Shown here piece by piece: positions 10,076 through 19,560 of a stretch of 64,000 nucleotides of DNA (its first letter is position 1; the number at the start of each line of letters is the position of its first letter). The notes under the pieces are model-generated. The model saw only the letters and a program-made list of their open reading frames with translations. It did no database searches and was not told the origin of the DNA. The stretch is from Zea mays. Taxonomy: Eukaryota > Streptophyta > Magnoliopsida > Poales > Poaceae. The DNA lies in NCBI RefSeq assembly GCF_902167145.1, contig NC_050104.1:110929849-110993848 (forward strand), in the 5' to 3' direction. The position numbers and the translations under genes were made by a program.

Positions 10076-11571
10076 CATATAGTTCGGTTTGGCTTTTGGT
10101 TTAACCAAAAAACAAACTTTGCAGAACCTTTTGTGTGCTGCTTGTGGGCTGCATGATTGAGCCGCCCTAGGCCCTAGTGCAGTGAGGCCGTGAGGTGAGT
10201 TTGTGAGGAACTAGTGTGAGGGGCTAGTGAAAGATCCCTTTGTGGGTTTTGGTGGTTTGGATGAAAACCCAATTAAAGGACTAACATGAGTTGGTAAGTG
10301 TTGAATATGTACTTAGTGCAAAGCTTACCGAGTTCAACACAAGTGAACAAGTGTGGTGGTCCAAAGACTAGAACATTTATAGATAATGGACATCACAAGT
10401 AAGTTGAAGTTTGTCTAAGTGTGACTCGGTGTGCATAACTCAGAAACAACTTATCAAGTCAAGGATGAAGGCAAGAAGAGCTTTGAGGTACCAAGTGCAC
10501 GGGAGAAGGTCAAGGAGGTCGAGTAACCCAAAGCCAGGGGTGAAGAAGAAGGCTTGCAAAGTCAAGGTTGATCGAGTTGAGAAGAGATATGGTGCATCAA
10601 GGATCACGACTTAAGGATGTGACTTATAACCAATGAGGTAATACCTATGGTTATGTGGTGTAAGTCACAAGGATCAAGATCAAACTCAAGAAGTGAACAA
10701 GGTCACTAGAAGGGGGAGTCATGTCAAAGCTAGAACCTGGAAGCAGTCCAAAAGAGCTAAGTTCACTTTGACCTTTAGTTTGGGTTATTTCTATGTTTGC
10801 ATATGTTATATGTGACCTTTGCAGGGTGTTGGAGCTCATATATGTCATTCTAGATCAAGTCAAGTTGACTTGATGGTTTAGAGTACAACATCGACCTCAA
10901 ACAGGCCCAAATGGGTAAAACGATGAAAAAGTTTAAGTATGTAAGGTTTTAGTGTTCAACTATGTTGCATATACCTTTTACTACATGTTTGGTACTTTGG
11001 TTGCTCTCTAACTCTTTTTGCAGAGGAAGTGCCATTACAGGCTCTATTTAAGGAAAAACAGAAAAGCTGGGAGAAAAATGGGAAAGAGGAAACTTTCTGG
11101 GATTAAATCAATTGGATTATACTCTAAATGTGTTTGTCTAAGTCTAAGGAAAGTCCTCCCAAAAGTTGGAGTCAAATAGAGAAAGAATGGAGGAAAAGCA
11201 CGTAGTGTGCTGCTGGCTGGCGCATAGGACAGTGAATAATAACATGTTCAGTGCACAGGACAGTGAACATTAACATGTACGATGCACAGGAAAAAGTGAA
11301 CAGATCTGAGCATAGTGGAAGCCTCGATTTGCCACCTGGTGGTAGATCTGAGCAAATAGAGGAAGGAGTTGAAATATACTCTAAGCCACGTTGGCTAACT
11401 CCAACATGGATTAGGCAAGCATTTTAGGCTTGGCTGAATCACGGGAAAAAAATCCTTGTGTCTTGTGTGCTCTTGTTGTGTTGTTCTTTGTCTCCCTCTT
11501 TGATTGCTTTATCCTTTACACTTCTATACTTATCCCGGGCAAAGGGTTCAGCTAGATTGGTGGGAAGTGGG
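10076..11571 (+). mobile_element. E2: unclassified LTR-retrotransposon remnant (3' internal end and LTR start)
   Basis: Mostly non-coding, moderately AT-rich. A purine tract (AGAAGGGGGAGT, 10708-10719) is followed after two bases by a TG at 10722 and by AT-rich sequence containing a TATTTAA box near 11044. That is how an internal region meets a 3' LTR. No gag or pol residue is recognised; a 67-codon frame at 10411-10614 is Lys/Arg-rich without a domain. E3 interrupts this unit at 11571, and its sequence resumes at 21958. The LTR end was not located with certainty. Confidence 0.4.
11567..11571 (+). repeat. target-site duplication of E3, left copy
   Basis: GTGGG, identical to 21953-21957 directly after the 3' LTR end. 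It shows that both outer ends of E3 are original. Confidence 0.9.
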
Positions 11572-12294
11572 TGTAATACTCAGAATTCTAAATAAAGAAT
11601 ATAGAGAGATCTTCTCATTTTATGTGCCTCATTTGCATCATAAAAAAGAGCATACATGTTGGGAGTGATCAATTAAAACCAAAGACACTAAAATAAAAGA
11701 AAATGCATCATATTGGAGTTTATATGTTTGTGCATCAAGTAAAATAATAATATTAATGATAATAGTATAATAATTATTGGAAGTAGAATTAAACCCTAAA
11801 TTGAAACTAGGGTTTGAAAATAAGGAAAAGAGAGAAGAGAAACTACAAGGGAATAAAAATAAGTATATATATGTATTATTCTTATACATATTAGAGGTTG
11901 GATTTATATAATTGACTCAAAGGAAACTCATAAGCAGATTCAAAATCAAATTTGGATTCAAAATAAATATGAATAAGAAAAATAGAAAATAGAAATCAAA
12001 AGAAAAGGAAATAAACCCCAACTGGGCTCACTCTAGCAATTTCGGCCCACCTAACCTAACGAACTCACGCACGGCCCAGCTGACCTTTGCGCCGACATGT
12101 GGGCCCCGCCCGTCGGTCACGCGCACGCCCGCTTGCTCCGTATCTTACACCGACAGGTGGGCCTCGACTTCAGTCCCTCGTTGACGGGTGGACCATACCC
12201 GTCAGAATCGTCCCCAACGACTTCGCGGGGAGCTCGGCGGGGCTTGCGGCGCCATAACGACTCCGAGCCTGGCGCAATTCTGAGCCCTCCTGGG

Positions 12295-12300
12295 TATAAA
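12295..12300 (+). promoter_or_regulatory. TATA box of E3 5' LTR
   Basis: TATAAA in GGGTATAAAGCC, at the AT-to-GC transition of the LTR; the probable Pol II start lies about 30 bp downstream. The truncated 3' LTR begins 180 bp downstream of this point and so has no promoter. Confidence 0.65.
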
Positions 12301-12324
12301 GCCGAGCGACGCCATCCCTTATCC

Positions 12325-14659
12325 CCTTCCTATCCTTTATCCTCAACCTCTCGCCAGCCACCAAATCACCATCGCGATTCTCTCGGGCCAAACTCACTGC
12401 CGTCGTGGTCCCGCGCCGTCAACACAGGGGAGGCCACGGTTGAGGGCCGGGTTGCCTCTGCGCGGTCTCTGGAGTGCGCGTGTGGATCTGTTGGGCGCAA
12501 TCGAAGCTCTGTGCGCCGGTAATCCTTCACCGGGATCGGAGGTCCGCCGTGCGCCGCGGCCAGGGGGTTCTTCACCGCGACTTGAGGTAATTGGTGTGCC
12601 ATTACCTTCGCGTTTCACTGGTGGGTGTGTAGAATGGTTCAATTTTGGAATTGGCGCTCTATTGCGCGGAATCGTGGGGAGTCCGGCCATGGGCCGCCGC
12701 GTTCCGGCCGGTGGCGCCGCTGGTGGCCGGGGGGGGTGATGGCTGTTGGGTTGCTGACTATCGGATTCGCGATGGGTGGCTCAGATCTAGCCAGGTGTGC
12801 CGATTGGGTTGGGACAAGCGTGCGCCGTTGGATGGATGTTGGACGGCTCGGATTAGGTCTCATATCGATTCAGCGGCACCTAACCACAACCGTTGATCCG
12901 CGATCTCGCGGCTCATGTTGGTTCTAGATTCATTAAACCGTGACCCTTGGATTCGGATCCGATGGATTAGATCGGATACCGGTTCAATGTAATATGGTCT
13001 AATCTCGGCCCTTCAATTCTAATCGGACGGTCACGATAGGTCTGTACCCCTTCGCGGGCACACTTTACAGAAGAAACCTTATAATTTTACAGAATAGAAC
13101 CCGCCGTCCCTAGCGACTGTGCTCTGTGTCTTGGTGTTCTTACGCCCGAGACCCCTGCACTTTTCATATTTTAGCGCCCAGTCCAGAGGAGTTTGAAAAC
13201 AGAGAGATAATATCAGAAATTCATTTTTAATACAAAAACAAATCTAGAAACTTGTATAAATCATAGAAAATCCATTTTTAGTCCAAATTTAGCCATTCCA
13301 ATTTCTAAAATTTTGTAATAATATTCACTACCATTTAGTGTCTCTGTTTTGGCATGAAAAGAGTAAGAACATTAATTTAACATTTAATCCTATATTAATC
13401 ACATTAAATCTTAGAAAATTCATAACTTGAATTCTATAATTCCAAATTTAGTGATTCCAGTTCCTATAATTTCATTTTAATGTGTAGATTTTTACTGTAT
13501 ATTTTATTCATCTGTTTGGTGTGATGTTGATTTTGGCTATACCATGTATGTATTGTGTTGATGCGAGTAGACGAGCAAGCCACTGTGGATCCTGAGGTTC
13601 AACAAGTAGAAGTAGCTGAGCAGGAGCTCATTGAAGGCAAGTTGTGCCCTTGATCACTTACTTTTCCCAGCCATGTTCTTATTAATTTTAATGATCTGCA
13701 TAGGTTAATTTTGATGGGAGCCCTTATGTTACCCCAGTTTTTGATTACCTCTATACCTTGTTCACCCCTGATACATTTTTGGGTAGTACTTGCTATTGCT
13801 TTATGTGGATTTGGGTATGGAGATACACTATTCATGATTATTCTGTTATTATCTTGTTATTATTACTGTTCATGTTAAGATCATTAAATTAATGGGAACA
13901 TGGAGCGACCACCCGGGAAAACAGTGCTACCACAAGGGTTTAATGGGACGCCCTTGGCTGACTAATTAGGAAAGCTAGTGGAGGGCTACCTTACCCGAAA
14001 GGGGCAAGGGCAGTAGGGGAGTGGTCAGTGTAGGGAGGTCCCTGGTTGATTTTGCTGCGATGGCGGTCAGCCAGGAACCCTGCATTGGAACTTCCTATAA
14101 ACTGTAGCGGGTAGTCTGAAGCTAGTGGAACTTTGTAAAGGCCTCGTAGTGTTACCCTGCCTCGCTTCCTTGGTAGAGGTGTATGGGATTCATGACCCCT
14201 TGGCAGATGGGTAACACGGCTTGTGGGTAAAGATGCGCAACCTCTGCAGAGTGTAAAACTAGTATACTAGCCGTGCTCACGGTCATGAGCGGCTCGGACC
14301 CTCACATGGTTAATTATGGAACTTAAATTTAATTTGACATTTGCATCGCATTTGGGATTATTTTACTATTACTGTTCTTTATTATTATTAAGGTTTGGTA
14401 TGTACTTACACTTAGTAATTGCTAATAAAATTTTGACCAACTTATAAAAGCAATGCTCAGCCTCAGCCTTTACTTCATTGATCAGCCTTACACTACATGA
14501 ACTCCCACCTTTGGTGAGTTCATGCCACATTATTCCCCACGACTTGTTGAGCTATGAACGTATGTGAGCTCACTCTTGCTGTCTCACACCCCCCCCACAG
14601 GAGAAGAGCGGGTGGTCGAAGAGGAGCCGCCTAACACGGAGGAGTTCGATCTGATCTAG
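12325..14659 (+). other. candidate three-exon mini-gene inside E3 5' LTR
   Basis: The proposed exons are a GC-rich first exon from the transcription start to a donor at 12586|12587 (CTTGAG|GTAATT), a 66-nt middle exon at 13571-13636 (acceptor GCGAGTAG|AC, donor TTGAAG|GCAAGT) and a 59-nt last exon at 14601-14659 (acceptor CCCACAG|GAG, stop TAG). The middle exon reads EQATVDPEVQQVEVAEQ in its conserved frame; the last ends NTEEFDLI-stop. Phases are consistent (2 nt, whole codons, 1 nt). In the first exon the matching frame meets a TGA just before the donor and no in-frame ATG is visible. The 3' LTR carries the same middle and last exons at 20656-20721 and 21686-21744. Inferred from comparison with E4, E5 and E6. 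Confidence 0.5.
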
Positions 14660-14871
14660 GTGGCGTTTTCTCAGTCGACATTGGCGCCGACGATCCTTAG
14701 TTCATTTTATGTTTACACTTTTATTTTGTAATAAGTCTTCCGCTATGTAATAATTACTCTGATGTTTTATGACATTTATCTCTATACACTCTGTTATTAT
14801 ATATGTTGTCTTCTTTGGCGCATGTATGAGATGCACTCGGCTTTGTCCTTTAAAACCGGGTGTTACAGAAG

Positions 14872-14883
14872 TGGTATCAGAGG
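14872..14883 (+). other. E3 primer binding site (initiator Met-tRNA type)
   Basis: TGGTATCAGAGG, four bases after the LTR end, matches the 3' end complement of plant initiator tRNA-Met (TGGTATCAGAGC) except for the last base. Confidence 0.85.
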
Positions 14884-15340
14884 AAATGTTGACTGTAGGA
14901 CGAAACCTAGATAGAAATGGATAAACCCCTACCTACTTACCTTACTCTGATTCTTTCTACACTTATCTTGATCCTGTCTCACCTTATACTGTTCTACTCT
15001 GATCATTCTTACCTTTTCTACTCTGAGACAAGATGGATTTCACACCTTGGAATCCCTACCCCTATGACATTTTAAGAGATATGAGGCCTAAGACCAAATC
15101 AAAACTATTTTCTATATTTAAAAAAAAGTTGGTTGATTGTTCTGATGATCAATGCCTGATTTGCTTCTTTGATTGATTGAAATAGTATAGATGGACATCT
15201 TAGCATGTACCACTATAAGGTATTGTATTAGCTTTAGTAGGTGACACACTAATCTACTTAGCTAATAAATCCCCCAAAGAAACTTGATTGTAATTACTGC
15301 CTTGTCTACTGCTCTTTCTTACCATATGTATCTAACTCAG
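14884..15340 (+). other. E3 leader between primer site and gag
   Basis: AT-rich leader with several upstream stops in all frames. The closing part (15190-15340) is well conserved with 55610-55760 of E7, which helps to place that remnant. No pre-gag ORF of the kind seen in E5 and E6 is present. Confidence 0.6.
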
Positions 15341-17272
15341 ATGGTCAATACCAGGAGGGGTGGTGGAATTGATTTGCCTCCTAACCAACACACTCGGAGG
15401 ATATATAGACAACCTCAGCCACAACCTGCAGAGATGAATCCTCCTAATCCTCCACCAGGCGGAGTTGACCCACTGGTTGCTGCTCAGATGGCGGTGATGC
15501 AGCAAATGGCGGACACCATGGCTGATATGCGTGCCCAGATGCAGCAAGAACGCCAAGAGATGCGTCAGGAAAGAGAAGATATACGCCAGGAGTTGTGCCA
15601 GGAGAGAGATGAGATACGCCAAGAAAGGAGGGCGCAACAACAGCAGCTGCAACAACAACTTCAACAACAGCAACAACAACAGCAAGTGCCATTGCCTCCA
15701 CCACCACCACCACCAGTTCCACCTCGTGATAAGCACCGGGAATTTATGAGTCATAAGCCACCGACCTTCGCCAGTTCGCCAGATCCACTAGATGCAGACG
15801 ATTGGTTGAAGTCAATTGAGAAGATGCTGAATATTGCACAATGCACTGACCGGGAGAAGGTTTTATATGCTTCTGGACGTCTGACGGGTCCTGCTGCTGA
15901 CTGGTGGGATTCTTATACTGCTGCCCATGATGCTGCTGATAATATTACTTGGGCAGAGTTCAGCACACAATTCAGGAACTACCATATTCCAGCTGGTATG
16001 ATAAAGATCAAGAAGAAGGAGTTTCTGTCATTGAAGCAAGGCAACATGTCGGTCAGCGAGTACAGAGACAAATTCATTCAGTTGTCGAGATATGCTCCGG
16101 AGGAAGTTGCTGAGGATGAGAGGAAGCAGGAGCACTTCATTGAAGGACTTAATGGACCCTTGCAGTATGCACTGGTTGCACACACCTTTCCATCATTTCA
16201 GAGGCTACTTGATAAGGCTCTTGCTATTGAACACAAGCGTGTTCAACTGGGTGATTTGAAGAGGAAGGCTATCTCACAAGGACAGGGTAGCAGCAGTGTT
16301 CGTCCCCGCTACAGTTCACCACAGGGTACACCGACTCGACCAGGAGGACCACACCCAGTTCAGCAATCACCACTGAGGACTCCACCTCCTCGACAGGCTA
16401 CTCCCACTGGCACCCCGATGAAGTTTGCAGGACAGAGTCCAGGCACTACGTGTTTCAAGTGTGGGAAGACTGGTCATTATGCAAATGTCTGCCCACAGAG
16501 GATTGCTACTACTCCAGTTCAGAACAAGCAACAGACCCCTGGCAAGGGATATTCTATAGCCAGGGTGAATCAAGTCAGCGTTGATGATACTCCTGATGGT
16601 GGTGACCTCGTGATTGGTATGTTTTATGTTAATGCAATTCCTGCAACCATATTGTTTGATTCTGGTGCTACACATTCATTCATGTCTGCTAGATATGCCA
16701 ACACAAATGAAATACCACTGCTAAATATGAGAAAACCCATGATAGTAATTACACCTAAAGGACCTGTTGAGGCAAGTCAAATGACCCGTAGATTGACATT
16801 GACCATTATGGGTAGAGAATTTGGAGCTACTGCTATAATATTAGAGTCAAGCAGTATAGATCTGATCCTTGGTATGTCATGGCTAAGAAAGGCAAAGGCC
16901 GTTATAGCATGTGGTAGAGGTACCGTAGAGCTCACTACCACTAAAGGAGAAAGATTTCAAGTTAATATTGCAGTAACCTCCTCATCCATGCGTGCAATGT
17001 TCTTTATGCCTGAGGAGTTTGTTGGTGACAACATCCGGGTGGTCAGAGATTTTCCGGATGTCTTTCCAGAGGAGTTACCAGGGATGCCACCTGATAGAGA
17101 AGTTGAGTTTGTTATTGATCTCTTACCTCGAACCGCCCCTATTTCTAAACGGCCATATAGGATGTCCGTAGAGGAGTTGAAGGAACTGAAGAAGCAGTTG
17201 ACGGAGTTACAAGAAGCTGGGTACATTCGTCCGAGTTCCTCACCTTGGGGAGCACCAGTGTTATTTGTGTAG
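15341..17272 (+). pseudogene. gag-pol: E3 gag-protease-RT start, ended by an amber codon
   Basis: The start is taken at ATG 15341 (MVNTRRGGG), the first Met of this frame after stops. Residues about 60-120 are rich in charged and Gln residues (repeats like RQEMRQEREDIRQE, then poly-Gln and poly-Pro), probably a coiled coil with a linker. The capsid follows (SHKPPTFASSPDPLDADDWL through EHFIEGL). The CCHC knuckle starts at Cys371 (CFKCGKTGHYANVC) and the protease has FDSGATHSF with Asp440. The chain enters RT ([16 protein letters not shown]) and stops at TAG 17270-17272, codon 644, within LFV-stop-KKDGS. The downstream frame is continuous, so this is a single nonsense change. Confidence 0.88.
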
Positions 17273-19560
17273 AAGAAGGATGGATCACAGCGGATGTGTG
17301 TGGATTATAGATCTCTCAACGATGTTACGGTGAAGAACAAGTACCCGTTGCCCCGTATTGAGGATTTATTTGATCAGATGAGAGGAGCCAGGGTATTCTC
17401 GAAGATTGATCTCCGATCGGGTTACCATCAGATGAGGATTAGACCATCGGATATTCCCAAGACGGCATTCTCGACTCGATATGGATTATATGAGTTTACT
17501 GTTATGTCATTTGGACTAACCAATGCACCAGCTTACTTCATGAATTTGATGAATAAGGTGTTTATGGAGTATTTGGACAGATTCGTCGTGGTATTCATCG
17601 ACGATATTCTTATCTATTCTAAGAATGAAAGTGATCATGAGCTACATCTAAGGTTGGTGCTACAGAAGTTACGAGATAATCAACTCTATGCTAAGTTCAG
17701 CAAGTGCGAGTTTTGGATTGACAAGGTGCCATTCCTTGGTCATATTATTTCTAATGGAGGAATAGCTGTGGATCCTGCTAAAGTAAAGGAGATAATGGAG
17801 TGGAGAGTGCCCACTACAGTTACGGAGATTCGGAGTTTCTTGGGACTCGCAGGATATTATCGGAGATTTATTGAAGGATTTTCTAAGATTGCTAAGCCCA
17901 TGACATCGCTTTTGGAGAAAGGGAAAGAATTCAAGTGGGATGAGAAATGCCAAGAGAGTTTTGATCAATTGAAGGAGAGATTGATGTCACTTCCAGTATT
18001 GATTATGCCAGATCTGCAGAAGGGATTTGACATTTACTGTGATGCATGTGGCCAAGGACTTGGATGTGTGCTCATGCAAGAAGGACATGTGATTGCCTAT
18101 GCATCTCGTCAGTTGCGGAAGCATGAACTGAACTACCCCACCCATGACTTGGAATTAGCAGCGGTTGTGCATGCACTTAAAATTTGGAGACACTACGTTA
18201 TGGGAACTAAGTGCCAAGTATACACGGATCATAAGAGTTTGAAGTACATATTCACTCAGAAGGATCTCAACCTTAGGCAACGCCGTTGGTTGGAGCTCAT
18301 TAAGGATTATGATTTGGAGATTCACTATCACCCAGGCAAGGCAAATTTGGTTGCAGATGCCTTGAGTCGTAAGGAACATGTTCACTCCGCTTTCGTTGTC
18401 CAGCTACCTGATGAATTAGCAAAAGATTTTGAGAGGCTCAACCTGGGGATTGTTACACATACGGAAGGAGTGACTATTGAATTGGAACCTACCTTGGAGC
18501 AAGAGATTCGTAAAGGTCAGATCGGTGATGCTAAAATCCAGGAGATCAAGGATTTGATAACAGAGGGTAGAGGCCCAGAGTTCACGGAGGATGAACAAGG
18601 CACGATTTGGTTCAAGAATCGGATCTGTGTTCCCGACATTGAAAGTCTTCGGGAAACTATATTGAAGGAGGCACATGATTCAGTTTATTCTATCCATCCT
18701 GGGAGTACTAAGATGTATCAGGATTTGAAGCAAAAGTATTGGTGGTATGGACTAAAGAGAGATGTGGCTGCACATGTGGCTATGTGCGATGTATGCCAAA
18801 GAGTTAAAGCTGAACACCAGAGGCCAGCCGGATTATTGCACCCACTGAAGATACCTGAGTGGAAATGGGAAGAGATTGGCATGGACTTCATTGTTGGATT
18901 ACCCCGCACGTCTGCTGGTTATGATTCTATATGGGTGATTGTGGACAGGCTAACTAAAGTAGCCCACTTTATTCCAGTGAAGACCACATATTCTGGAGCC
19001 AAGTTAGCAGAGTTGTACATGGCACGGATTGTCTGCCTACATGGTGTGCCAAAGAAGATTGTGTCAGATCGAGGATCACAGTTTACCTCTCGGTATTGGA
19101 AGAAGTTACACGAGTCATTGGATACAAGATTGAATTTTAGTTCGGCTTACCATCCACAGACTGATGGGCAGACTGAGAGGACCAACCAAGTGCTGGAAGA
19201 TATGTTAAGAGCTTGTGCCCTTAAGCATGGTGGAAGTTGGGATAAGAGTCTACCTTATGCTGAGTTCTCATATAATAATAGCTATCAGGCCAGTTTGAAG
19301 ATGTCACCGTTTGAGGCTTTGTATGGCAGAAAGTGCAGAACTCCCTTGTATTGGAATCAAACTGGTGAAAGACAGTTGTTTGGACATGAGATTATACAAG
19401 AAGCAGAGGAACAAGTTCAGCAAATAAGGGAGAATTTGAGAACTGCACAATCCAGGCAGAAAAGCTATGCTGACACCCGGAGAAGACTACTTGAGTTTAA
19501 GGAGGGAGATTATGTCTATTTGAAGGTGTCACCACTCCAGGGTATGAGAAGATTCAAAGT
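17273..19560 (+). pseudogene. pol: E3 RT, RNase H and integrase, truncated by deletion
   Basis: Same frame as gag after the amber codon. RT has the catalytic FIDD at 17594-17605. RNase H begins near [13 protein letters not shown] at 18035. Integrase has the HHCC module ([24 protein letters not shown]) and the DD35E triad at codons 1182, 1243 and 1279 counted from gag ([24 protein letters not shown]). All catalytic residues are intact. After [14 protein letters not shown] the frame runs straight into LTR sequence at 19558-19561 and ends 38 codons later at 19675. The GPY module and any chromodomain are missing. Confidence 0.9.

Larger units (their letters stand above)
11572..14867 (+). repeat. 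5' LTR of E3 (3296 bp)
   Basis: Starts TGTAATAC and ends GGGTGTTACA. The inner 2395 bp match the truncated 3' LTR at 19558-21952 at a constant offset of 7085. The LTR holds an AT-rich U3, a TATA box at 12295, a GC-rich segment to about 12900, AT-rich sequence, a conserved GC island around 13900-14310, and a terminal tract. Reading frames in the GC-rich segments have no domain content. The spliced mini-ORF parts are listed separately. Confidence 0.93.

Noticed and set aside
10411..10614. 67-codon basic frame in E2
   Set aside because: No domain and no homologous copy in the window; too short to call as a gene.
12097..12927. Long open frames on both strands of the GC-rich part of the E3 LTR, repeated at 19554-20012
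   Set aside because: Repeated only because the LTR is repeated; overlapping frames on both strands, no domain, GC-driven. Only the junction-defined exon frame is discussed.
14872..14883. Met-tRNA-like sequences at the primer sites considered as tRNA genes
   Set aside because: Only 12-13 bases of tRNA complement are present; no tRNA fold around them.
17270..17272. Amber codon in E3 considered as programmed readthrough
   Set aside because: It lies inside the RT fingers, not at a gag-pol boundary. E4, E5 and E7 have no stop there, so it is a nonsense mutation.
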